64,000 nt of DNA from AV40 sp038230255 (GTDB lineage: Bacteria > Verrucomicrobiota > Verrucomicrobiia > Chthoniobacterales > UBA10450): positions 1-64,000 of the forward strand of contig JBBRNP010000002.1 of NCBI GenBank assembly GCA_038230255.1, given 5' to 3'. The notes under the pieces are model-generated. The model did not search any database, was not told the DNA's origin, and saw nothing but the letters and a program-made list of their open reading frames with translations. Of this stretch, positions 10,270 to 17,565 are shown one piece after another; positions within the stretch are counted from its first letter, which is position 1; every line of letters starts with the position of its first letter. The position numbers were made by a program, and so were the translations under genes.

Positions 10270-10983
10270 ATGAGTTCCGCACCTGAATTCCACGCCTGGG
10301 GCCCATCGCATCTCACCGTCATTATTTTAACCATCGGCGTGCCGTTCTTGCTGGCGCTGATTGTTCATCGAACGAAATCGCGTTTCCTTGGGCGCTCCAT
10401 TTGTTTTGCGATCTCGGCGCTGCTGCTGATCAACTACTTCGCGTATCTCGTGGTGGCGCGAAACTTCGGCGTTTCTGCGTGGCAGAAAATGTTGCCGATG
10501 CAACTCTGCGATTGGGCGATGGCGGTCATCATCGTCGCTCTTTGGACCGGCAATCGCCGCTGGCTCGAAGTCGCCTACTTTTGGGGAATCGGCGGAACGC
10601 TTCAGGCGATCATTACGCCAAATCTCCGGTTCGGGTTTCCGGATCTGCGCTTCATCAGTTTCTTCGTCGCCCATTCCGGAATCATTATCGGCATCGTTTT
10701 TCTGATGCTGATCTACGGATTTCGTCCGCGGGCGAGTGGAATTTTGCGCACCTTTGCCTGGACGGAAGTTTATTTCGTCGTCGCATTCACGACTGATCTG
10801 CTTACCGGCGAGAATTACGGATTTCTACTGCACAAACCGGAGGCAGCTTCGCTCCTGAGCTTTCTTTCCGATTCGCGACCGCTTTATCTGCTCGCATTTC
10901 ACGGCCTGGTGTTTCTTTTTTTCTGCGCGCTCTACGCGCCCTTTGCGATTGTCGATTTTGCGAGGGGGAAAATCGCTAAGTGA
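10270..10983 (+). CDS. YwaF/TIGR02206-like integral membrane protein
   Basis: The 237-residue product has about seven hydrophobic segments and no signal peptide. Its pattern (W-G-P-S-H near the N-terminus, the QLCDWA segment, the GGTLQAIITPNL segment and a late GENYGFLLHKP block) matches the TIGR02206 family of uncharacterised membrane proteins, of which Bacillus YwaF is a member. An in-frame extension to 10201 would read through repeat family R and is rejected in favour of ATG 10270. Substrate and role are unknown. It is convergent with the spermidine-synthase-like gene. Confidence 0.75.
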   Translation: MSSAPEFHAWGPSHLTVIILTIGVPFLLALIVHRTKSRFLGRSICFAISALLLINYFAYLVVARNFGVSAWQKMLPMQLCDWAMAVIIVALWTGNRRWLEVAYFWGIGGTLQAIITPNLRFGFPDLRFISFFVAHSGIIIGIVFLMLIYGFRPRASGILRTFAWTEVYFVVAFTTDLLTGENYGFLLHKPEAASLLSFLSDSRPLYLLAFHGLVFLFFCALYAPFAIVDFARGKIAK

Positions 10984-10989
10984 GTTTGC

Positions 10990-11931
10990 TTAACGCTTCG
11001 GCGGCTTGTTTTTCACGGCATCGAGAAACTCGGTGGGTGCGAAATCATCCGTGAGAAGCGGCGCCTTTTTGTCAGGCTCGGATGGAGCCACTCGAAAAGA
11101 GTTCCCCGCCGCGACAGGGTCAACACCTCGACGAAAGGTATCGTTGAAGGAAAGGTGACCAACGTTCTTCAACATGTCCTCAAACGTCGGCGAGGCGAAG
11201 TTGGTCGCGACCAGTACGGCATTTTCCGTTTGCTGGACATCAAAAATTCCAAGTTGCGGGAACACTGCGCGCATCGTGCGAACATCGGATGCAAACAGCG
11301 CCGTGTCGGTGCGGACATTGGCCACGAACATCCCATCCCGGGTAAGGTGAGCTTGCACCAGCTTGTAGAATTCTACCGTCTTCAGATGCGGAGGAACAAA
11401 ACCGCCGCGGAAAGCATCAAGAATGATCCAATCGTAAATCACCTTCGAATGCCGCAAAAACATTCGCCCATCGCGGACTACAACCTGGTCATGCGCCGAC
11501 GGCTTAAATCCGAGATACTTTTGCGCGAGAGCAAAAACTTGCGGATCGAGCTCGGCCGTTTCCAAAGTCGCGCCCGGGAACGCTTTTTCAAAAAACTGAT
11601 TAAATCCGCCGCCGCCGAGGCCGATCATGAGCACGTTCTTGGGCCGGGGATGAAAAATCGCACTGCGAGCGATCGACGCGGTGTAGGGAACGACCAGTCG
11701 CGTTGGATCGCTGAGATCAACCGCCGATTCGCGGTAAAGTTTGCTGCGCCAGAAGCTGCGCATCTCAACGATCGATCCCGCCTGCTCGATCGTTATGTGA
11801 TTATAGGGCGTCTCGAACGACAACGAGCTTACCTGTCCGAGACAGGACTCGCTTGACGCGGAGACGATTGCGAAAAAGGAGAGTATAAGACGAACCACAG
11901 TAGAAATTGGAGCGCTGCTGAGGAAATCCAC
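10990..11931 (-). CDS. Spermidine-synthase-like methyltransferase-fold protein
   Basis: The 313-residue product from a GTG start at 11931 has a hydrophobic N-terminal segment (STVVRLILSFFAIVSA) and then a spermidine-synthase-like Rossmann domain: NVLMIGLGGGGF, followed by TAELDPQVFALAQKYLG, VRDGRMFL and DWIILDAFRGG. It overlaps the 3' end of the upstream membrane gene by about 100 nt in another frame. In many bacteria these two parts form one fused MFS/spermidine-synthase protein. Either two overlapping genes or a frameshifted fusion would explain this. True aminopropyltransferase activity is not certain; such fusions are often of unknown substrate. Confidence 0.7.
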   Translation of the reverse strand: MDFLSSAPISTVVRLILSFFAIVSASSESCLGQVSSLSFETPYNHITIEQAGSIVEMRSFWRSKLYRESAVDLSDPTRLVVPYTASIARSAIFHPRPKNVLMIGLGGGGFNQFFEKAFPGATLETAELDPQVFALAQKYLGFKPSAHDQVVVRDGRMFLRHSKVIYDWIILDAFRGGFVPPHLKTVEFYKLVQAHLTRDGMFVANVRTDTALFASDVRTMRAVFPQLGIFDVQQTENAVLVATNFASPTFEDMLKNVGHLSFNDTFRRGVDPVAAGNSFRVAPSEPDKKAPLLTDDFAPTEFLDAVKNKPPKR

Positions 11932-12467
11932 CAGACATGTAGCAAAGCGTGCGTGCCGAATCTCGGGATCAACAAGAAAGCCGCGGCCAACACTCCAATA
12001 ATGTTGCCAAGAGTAGAAGTTCCATTTAGCAAACCAGCCGAGCGTCCCGCGGATTTTTCCTGGCGATCGTAATAGGCGATGCACACCGGAGTTATACTCG
12101 ACAAACTCATCACCGGAACAAAATAGAGCAGGGCGCACGTGCTGATCAATTTTGCTGGAAGATTCTCAATGCGAAGGTCGAGCCAATCACAAACAGCGTA
12201 GGACGCGAGGCTATTGAAAAGAAGCGATCCGGAACAGGCAATCATCAAGCCAGCCACAATTCTGCGCTGGCTGAATACTGGTTTGGCGCTGACTGCAGCC
12301 CCAATAAAGGAGCCGGTGCTGAACGCCGCCAGAAAAGTCGTGATCAGACTTGCCCAGACAAAGATTGAGGTTCCAAAAAAAGGCGCGAGAACCCGGGACG
12401 CAACGAGTTGAAGGCCCATGCTCAGCATTCCGAGACAAAACACCAATAAGAATAACAATGCCGACAT
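11829..12467 (-). CDS. MFS-like membrane half of a spermidine-synthase-type pair
   Basis: The 212-residue protein starts MSALLFLLVFCLGMLSMGLQLVASRVLAPFFG, matching the N-terminal membrane domain of fused MFS/spermidine synthase proteins, and has about six membrane segments. It ends in a basic/polar tail (SSPRQASPVSDR) where the second gene, in a different frame, takes over. ATG 12467 is chosen because the upstream extension to 12875 lies over the divergent kdsA gene. The gap to kdsA (123 bp) would contain both promoters. Confidence 0.7.
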   Translation of the reverse strand: MSALLFLLVFCLGMLSMGLQLVASRVLAPFFGTSIFVWASLITTFLAAFSTGSFIGAAVSAKPVFSQRRIVAGLMIACSGSLLFNSLASYAVCDWLDLRIENLPAKLISTCALLYFVPVMSLSSITPVCIAYYDRQEKSAGRSAGLLNGTSTLGNIIGVLAAAFLLIPRFGTHALLHVWWISSAALQFLLWFVLYSPFSQSSPRQASPVSDR

Positions 12468-12590
12468 TAGATCGCGATACGTGCAAGGGATCGCTAAGTG
12501 AGAATATAGGAACTCGCTCCGATGAACAATGATTTGGCGCAGCGTGAAGGAACTCTTTAAAATTCCTGTGTTCCTGCTTTCCTTAGGGGT

Positions 12591-13418
12591 ATGCCGAAAT
12601 CTTTCCGCGTAGGCAAAGTTACCATTGGCGGAAAACGCCCTGTCTTCATTCTCGGCCCGTGCGTGATTGAGTCGGAGAAGTTTGTTTGGCAGATGGCGAG
12701 AAGCATCGCCAAAATCTGCGCGGCCGAAGATGTCGATCTTATCTTCAAAGCGTCTTACGACAAAGCGAACCGAACGTCGGTGCGTTCCTTTCGCGGCATT
12801 GGTCCGCACGAAGGCTGCGAGATGCTCGGGAGAATTGGCAAAGAGCTGAAAATTCCGGTGACGACTGATGTGCATTCATCGGACGAGGCCAAACTTGCGG
12901 CTGGAAGCATCGATCTATTGCAGATCCCGGCATTTCTTTGCCGGCAAACCGATCTTTTGAAAGCAGCGGCGCAATCCGGACGCGCGGTCAACGTCAAGAA
13001 AGGTCAATTCCTCGCGCCGTGGGACGTAAAAAACATTGCTCAGAAATTAATATCGTTTGGCTGCAAAAAATTCTGTTTCACTGAGCGCGGCACAACTTTC
13101 GGCTACAACAATCTGATCGCGGACATGCGGTCCCTCTACTGGATGCGCGAAGAAGGCTATCCGGTTATCTTCGACGCGACCCATTCGGTGCAACGGCCAG
13201 GCGGGGGAGGCGACAAGACTTCCGGCGATGGCAAACTCGCGCCAGTTCTCGCGCGGGCCGCGCTCGCCGCGGGTTGCGACGGCATCTTCATGGAGGTGCA
13301 TGATGACCCACCGCGCGCATTGTCGGATGCCGCCAACCAAATTCCGCTAAAGGATTTGCCGAAGCATCTGCGCATGTTAAAAGCTATTCATGCTGCCGTT
13401 TCAGGTAGGGGCGATTGA
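12591..13418 (+). CDS. kdsA: 3-deoxy-8-phosphooctulonate synthase (KDO-8-P synthase)
   Basis: KdsA condenses phosphoenolpyruvate with arabinose-5-phosphate to make KDO-8-P for the LPS inner core. The 275-residue protein has GPCVIESE (22-29), KASYDKANRTS, QIPAFLCRQTDLL, FTERGTTFGYNN and FDATHSVQRPG. Cys24 in GPCVIES corresponds to the metal-binding cysteine of Aquifex-type (metal-dependent) enzymes, where E. coli has Asn. The last residues (GRGD) and the stop codon are encoded by a palindromic element at 13404-13440. It leads an operon with lptC, lptA and lptB. Confidence 0.97.
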   Translation: MPKSFRVGKVTIGGKRPVFILGPCVIESEKFVWQMARSIAKICAAEDVDLIFKASYDKANRTSVRSFRGIGPHEGCEMLGRIGKELKIPVTTDVHSSDEAKLAAGSIDLLQIPAFLCRQTDLLKAAAQSGRAVNVKKGQFLAPWDVKNIAQKLISFGCKKFCFTERGTTFGYNNLIADMRSLYWMREEGYPVIFDATHSVQRPGGGGDKTSGDGKLAPVLARAALAAGCDGIFMEVHDDPPRALSDAANQIPLKDLPKHLRMLKAIHAAVSGRGD

Positions 13419-13974
13419 CCCCAATCGCTCCCGCGCGGCGAACGGGACGTGGCGGAATCGGGCATTGTCGATCCTGCTTCTGTTGATTCTGCTCGCGCTC
13501 GAGCCGGCGCTTGCAGCCAAGCCTAAGGGCAAGAAGGACAAGAAATTCCTGAGCGCGACGCCGAGCGCTTCGGCCGGCGAACAAAGTTTAACGAACATTC
13601 CGCTCCCGATCGGGCACGAAGCCAAAGGTCTCGTTCTTCCGGATTTTGATGTGGAAGGTCACTTGCGCGGGCGATTTGAAGCCGCATCTGCGAAACGGCT
13701 CGATGAAGTGCACATCGGCTTTCAATCTTTGAAGATCATAACTTACACGCCGGAGAAGAAACCGGATCTCACAGTCGAATTAAGTGAAGCGATCCTTAAT
13801 ATGAAAACGCGAATCTTGACCTCGAAGGAGCGCACAATCATCAAGCGCGCGGATTTCGATATCGCCGGTGACTCGGTGGAATTCGACACCAACACGCACA
13901 CTGGCAAACTGGTTGGCAACGTGAAGATGGTGATCACCAGCCAATCGCAATTGTTAGGCAATCAAAACGAGTGA
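13390..13974 (+). CDS. lptC: LptC-like LPS export protein
   Basis: The 194-residue product has an N-terminal basic region, a hydrophobic segment ALSILLLLILLALEPALA (about 25-42) serving as anchor or signal, and a beta-rich OstA/LptC-like domain. Its position between kdsA and lptA, with the lptA GTG start overlapping its stop, supports an LptC role bridging the inner-membrane LptBFG complex to LptA. Sequence similarity to LptC alone is weak, so the symbol leans on context. The first codons overlap kdsA by 29 nt and run through a palindromic repeat, so the true start may be a later non-ATG codon. Confidence 0.72.
   Translation: MLPFQVGAIDPNRSRAANGTWRNRALSILLLLILLALEPALAAKPKGKKDKKFLSATPSASAGEQSLTNIPLPIGHEAKGLVLPDFDVEGHLRGRFEAASAKRLDEVHIGFQSLKIITYTPEKKPDLTVELSEAILNMKTRILTSKERTIIKRADFDIAGDSVEFDTNTHTGKLVGNVKMVITSQSQLLGNQNE
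13404..13440. repeat. Palindromic element, family P (copy 1) at the kdsA-lptC junction
   Basis: The block GTAGGGGCGATTGACC with its continuation CCAATCGC matches the element at 25442-25496. Its core is a perfect 7-bp hairpin GCGATTG / CAATCGC (13411-13428). Here it encodes the last residues and TGA stop of kdsA and, in the other frame, the first residues of the lptC reading frame. The right half is degenerate relative to copy 2. Confidence 0.7.
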
Positions 13975-14648
13975 GCAGGTTCGGCGTAATCGTTTTCACT
14001 ACTTTCTGCCTGTCCGCTGCTTCGCTGCCGGGACAATCGTCGAACTCGTCCAGTGCATCGCCGGCGGCAAAGCCAAAGAAAGAGGAAAAAAAAGAAAAAC
14101 AAGCGACAGACAAAACCAATCCTTTGTCCGCTTTCAAAGGCGCGCCAACGAATGGTCCCGTCACGACCGAGATTTATGCCGATGACGCCTTCTTTGATTC
14201 CAACAAGAACGTCGGCGTTTTCAGCGGTCACGTGAAAGTGGCCGATCCGCGCTTTACTTTGCAGGCCGAGAAATTAACCGTCTACATCACGAAAGGTGAA
14301 AATCAGGGACTGGAAAAAGCCATCGCGGAGGGAAACGTCGCGGTGGTTCGTGATCGACCAGATGCGAACGGAGGCGCGCCCACGCGGGCGGTCGGCCGTT
14401 CCGATCAGGCGACGTATATTGCCACTACAGGCAATGTCGAGCTGCGTGGAACACCGCGAGTCCAGGAAGGCGTCAACACTCACATCGCCACAAGTCCGGA
14501 GACGGTTATGATCGTGAATCAAAACGGACAACTGACGACCCACGGTCCGAGTCGCACCGAGATTCGCCAGGAACCGAAGACCGACAATGGCGAAAAGAAA
14601 AATGAAAGTAAGCCCGCGCCATCGCCGAAACCATCCGGCACATCATGA
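13971..14648 (+). CDS. lptA: LptA/OstA-like periplasmic LPS transport protein
   Basis: The 225-residue protein has a signal-like N-terminus (MSRFGVIVFTTFCLSAASLPGQ), a Lys/Glu-rich linker and an OstA-type beta-jellyroll domain from about residue 60 (TEIYADDAFFDSNKNVGVFSGHVKV, EKLTVYI, IAEGNVAVV). The tail is rich in Pro, Ser and Lys. The GTG start overlaps the lptC stop, and the gene overlaps lptB by ATGA, so all three are translationally coupled. LptA forms the periplasmic bridge for LPS; the assignment combines domain and context. Confidence 0.85.
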   Translation: MSRFGVIVFTTFCLSAASLPGQSSNSSSASPAAKPKKEEKKEKQATDKTNPLSAFKGAPTNGPVTTEIYADDAFFDSNKNVGVFSGHVKVADPRFTLQAEKLTVYITKGENQGLEKAIAEGNVAVVRDRPDANGGAPTRAVGRSDQATYIATTGNVELRGTPRVQEGVNTHIATSPETVMIVNQNGQLTTHGPSRTEIRQEPKTDNGEKKNESKPAPSPKPSGTS

Positions 14649-15430
14649 TCGGCCAGACAGCATCCCGTCCCGCATCGCCAGTGGCACCGCCGCCTGAAGC
14701 GACGACCGACGCTGTCCTTGCCACTGATCAGTTAGTAAAAATTTATGGCGGCCGCTCGGTCGTCGACGGAGTGAACATTAATGCTCGCGCGGGCGAGATC
14801 GTCGGTTTGCTCGGGCCCAACGGGGCAGGCAAGACGACGACCTTTTATATGATCGTCGGACTCGTTAGGCCAAATAGTGGCCGGGTCATGTTTTCCGGGA
14901 CCGACGTGACCAATTATCCGATGTACAAGCGCGCGCGGCTCGGGATGGGTTATTTGCCGCAGGAAGAATCGATTTTTCGCAAGATGACGGTTGAACAAAA
15001 TATCATGGCGATTCTGGAGACGTTACCGATCAGTAAAGCAGAGCGAAAAAATCGTTGCGAACAGTTGCTCCACCAATTCGGGATCGAACGCATCGCGAAA
15101 AATCAGGCCCTGACATTGAGCGGCGGCGAGAAACGCCGGCTCACCATCGCGCGTTCGCTCGTTACCAAACCGAAATTGCTCATGCTCGACGAACCGTTCA
15201 GCGGTGTCGATCCGATCGCAGTTTACGACGTGCAGCAGATCATTGTGAATCTGCGTAAACTTGGTCTCGCCATTTTGATCACCGATCACAACGTCCGCGA
15301 AACGTTATCGATCGTGGATCGCGCCTATTTGATTTTCGAGGGCCGGGTCGAGAGCGAAGGCACCAAAGATTTTCTCATCAGCGATCCGATCAGCCGGCAA
15401 CTGTATCTCGGCGAACGTTTCAAGATGTGA
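14645..15430 (+). CDS. lptB: LPS export ABC transporter ATP-binding protein
   Basis: The 261-residue ABC ATPase has Walker A GPNGAGKTT, Q-loop PQEESIF, signature LSGGEKRR, Walker B LLMLDEPFSGVDP and H-loop ITDHNVRET. The HNVRETL and SIFRKMTVEQNI details are characteristic of LptB. About 25 extra N-terminal residues rich in Pro and Ala precede the usual start. No lptF or lptG membrane gene is in the window. It closes the kdsA-lptC-lptA-lptB operon; a hairpin with a short T-run lies 19 nt after the stop. Confidence 0.95.
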   Translation: MIGQTASRPASPVAPPPEATTDAVLATDQLVKIYGGRSVVDGVNINARAGEIVGLLGPNGAGKTTTFYMIVGLVRPNSGRVMFSGTDVTNYPMYKRARLGMGYLPQEESIFRKMTVEQNIMAILETLPISKAERKNRCEQLLHQFGIERIAKNQALTLSGGEKRRLTIARSLVTKPKLLMLDEPFSGVDPIAVYDVQQIIVNLRKLGLAILITDHNVRETLSIVDRAYLIFEGRVESEGTKDFLISDPISRQLYLGERFKM

Positions 15431-15448
15431 GGGCAATGACGAAATCCG

Positions 15449-15481
15449 AATGACGAACAGCCAATCGGGCTTCGTCATTTT
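15449..15481. terminator. Putative terminator after lptB
   Basis: A 9-bp perfect inverted repeat AATGACGAA / TTCGTCATT with a 13-nt loop is followed by four T residues. It lies 19 nt after the lptB stop and overlaps the 3' end of the broken acetyltransferase gene on the other strand. The stem is AT-rich and the T-run short, so efficiency is uncertain. Confidence 0.4.
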
Positions 15482-15994
15482 GCCGATCTCTCCCAGCGCC
15501 AGATCGGCGTATTATTTTCTAGATCAACTGTTTCGCTGATTTTCTCAAAGCCGCATTTTTCCAGGACGCGAGTGGAAGCGTTGGTTTGGGCAAGCGTATG
15601 CGCGACAATTTTCTTCACCCGCGCGTCGCGCGATGGAAATCGCTGAGCGCCTTTGCAACTTCGGTTGCGTAACCTTTGCCCTGATATGAAGGAGCAATGC
15701 CGTAAGCGATTTCGGCGACGCCGTCAGAATCGGGCGGGCCGGGAAAACCGCACCGGCCGATCAGAACATTATCGGTCTTGTGGATTACACCGAAACCGAA
15801 TCGCCACGGATCTGTTTCCTGGCATTCTCGACACTTGTCTTGAAATCGGAGGAAGCGCTGAGGAGTTGGTCCTGAATTCCGTCCGCAACCCGAAGTCCGG
15901 CGACGTTTTCGAATTCTTCCGGCCCGCGCAGAAGCGCGCGCAGATGGCGAGGCAAATGCGGAGCGAGAATCAGATTCTTCGTCTGGATCGTCAT
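15475..15994 (-). pseudogene. Broken GNAT-family acetyltransferase
   Basis: Three reading frames together give one RimJ/RimL-type acetyltransferase. The N-terminus MTIQTKNLILAPHLPRHL runs to about 15820. After a frameshift the middle reads DPWRFGFGVIHKTDNVLIG, and the acetyl-CoA site follows as YQGKGYATEVAKAL. After a second shift near 15620 the C-terminus reads VKKIVAHTLAQTNASTRVL then EKCGFEKISETVDLEN and stops at 15475. Each segment is well conserved, so the decay looks recent, or sequencing errors are responsible. Two independent shifts make error less likely. Confidence 0.75.
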
Positions 15995-16007
15995 TGCTAA
16001 CACCTTC

Positions 16008-16188
16008 TGTCATTCCGACCGAAGTGGAGGAATCTCTAGATGTTTCTGTCGATGCCAGTCAGGATAATGGAAATAGTGAGAGATGTCTCCCGTTCGACTC
16101 GCTCCGCTCGCTCAGGGCAGGCTCTCATTGTGGCGGCTTCGCCGCTATAAACTGGATGCAACGTCACGTTGCCGCTCGACATGACAAA
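16008..16188 (+). repeat. Dispersed intergenic repeat, family R (copy 2, full length)
   Basis: This copy runs from TGTCATTCCGACC to ATGACAAA and is nearly identical to copy 1 at both ends, with a differing centre of the left arm. It lies between the acetyltransferase pseudogene start and hprK, so it forms most of the hprK upstream region. Confidence 0.85.
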
Positions 16189-16236
16189 GGCGGATTGGAA
16201 ATCGCGCGGCTTCCGCGTTAGAAGTTAAACCGTTCA

Positions 16237-17244
16237 ATGAGCGAACCTGCGGCAGCCACAGTTCCATCGACGCGACGTCAGCGGGAAAAAACTGTGCCGG
16301 TGGTGACAGTGGAGAGTTTCTACGATTCGCACGCCGAAAAGCTGCAAATGAAATTGGAAGGTCCCCGGGTCGGTTTCCACCGGAAGATCCGCGAACCGAC
16401 TATCAATCGTCCTGGTCTGGCGCTTTCCGGCTTCTACACCTATTTCGCGGCGAAACGGGTGCAGGTTTTGGGCGCAGCCGAATACTCTTACCTAAAGAGT
16501 CTGCCGCAGAAAACGCGAGTGCAACGGGTCCGCGACCTTTGTGAATGCAAAATTCCATGTCTCGTCATATCGCGCGGTTTTCATTTTGCGCCGGAATTGC
16601 TCGCCGTGACTGAAGCCGCCAAAGTCGCCGTTTTCCGCACCCCGATGATCACAATGAAGTTCATCAATGCGGCGACGATCGCGCTCGAAGTCGATTTTTC
16701 GCCGACGGTGACAGAATTTGGCAGCATGGTCGACATTCTCGGCATCGGCGTGCTCATTCGCGGCGCCAGCGGCATCGGCAAAAGCGAGACCGCCCTGGGA
16801 TTAATCGAACGCGGCTACAGCTTGGTGGCCGACGACGTGACCCGAATTACTTCGCTGGAAGGCCGTGAACTGATGGCCACCGCGCCCGATCTTACGCGCA
16901 ATCACATGGAGGTGCGCGGCATCGGAATTATCAATGTCGCTTCGATTTTTGGAATCGGCAGCGTTCGAATCGAAAAGCGACTGGATTTAGTCGTCACGCT
17001 TGAAGAATGGGAGAGCGTGAAAGAAATCGAACGCGTCGGAATCGAACGCGAATCCTACGAAATTTTGGGACTGAAGGTCCCGCACGTGACAATTCCAGTG
17101 CGTCCGGGACGCGACATCGCGCGCTTGATCGAAGTCGCGGCGATGGATCAAAAGCTGAAAGGTCTGGGCCAAAACAGCGCCGTCGATTTCAATACGAAAC
17201 TGCTCAATCTAATGGAGCCAAGATCGAAAAATGGGCCTGCTTAG
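16237..17244 (+). CDS. hprK: HPr kinase/phosphorylase
   Basis: HprK phosphorylates or dephosphorylates HPr on its regulatory serine, coupling carbon status to regulation. The 335-residue protein has an N-terminal DRTGG-like domain and the C-terminal kinase domain with P-loop GASGIGKSE (176-184) and the signature MEVRGIGIINV (224-234). The first 20 residues are a low-complexity extension. The stop overlaps the HPr start by 14 nt, and ptsI follows, giving a tight hprK-ptsH-ptsI operon. Confidence 0.96.
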   Translation: MSEPAAATVPSTRRQREKTVPVVTVESFYDSHAEKLQMKLEGPRVGFHRKIREPTINRPGLALSGFYTYFAAKRVQVLGAAEYSYLKSLPQKTRVQRVRDLCECKIPCLVISRGFHFAPELLAVTEAAKVAVFRTPMITMKFINAATIALEVDFSPTVTEFGSMVDILGIGVLIRGASGIGKSETALGLIERGYSLVADDVTRITSLEGRELMATAPDLTRNHMEVRGIGIINVASIFGIGSVRIEKRLDLVVTLEEWESVKEIERVGIERESYEILGLKVPHVTIPVRPGRDIARLIEVAAMDQKLKGLGQNSAVDFNTKLLNLMEPRSKNGPA

Positions 17245-17542
17245 CCGCCGAGGGAGCACTACCTCGCCGAGTCAAAAAATTGAAAAGGATGTGCCGGTCA
17301 TCAACCGGCTCGGTCTGCACGCCCGTCCCGCTGCGATGTTCGTTCGCATCGCCAGCCGTTACCGGGCCGAAATTTGGGTGTCCAAAGAAGGCGAAGAGGT
17401 GAACGGCAAAAGCATCATGGGTTTGATGATGCTTGCGGCCGGCCAGGGATCGAAGCTTCACATCCGTTGCGAAGGACCAGACGCCGCCAAGGCGATGTCC
17501 GAATTAGAGGAATTAGTCAATGCGCGCTTCCACGAGGATTGA
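17231..17542 (+). CDS. ptsH: Phosphocarrier protein HPr
   Basis: The 103-residue protein has the EI-phosphorylated histidine in NRLGLHARPAA (His30) and the HprK-target serine in VNGKSIMGLMML (Ser61), so both phosphorylation sites are kept. An extra N-terminal stretch of about 18 residues precedes the family core. It sits between hprK and ptsI. With no EII components nearby it is likely to serve a regulatory or nitrogen-type phosphorelay; that role is inferred. Confidence 0.95.
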   Translation: MGLLSRRGSTTSPSQKIEKDVPVINRLGLHARPAAMFVRIASRYRAEIWVSKEGEEVNGKSIMGLMMLAAGQGSKLHIRCEGPDAAKAMSELEELVNARFHED

Positions 17543-17565
17543 TTTCTCTATACAAGCGCACGCGG

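Noticed and set aside
11155..11856. A 233-residue plus-strand reading frame
   Set aside because: It is antisense to the spermidine-synthase-like gene and resembles no family.
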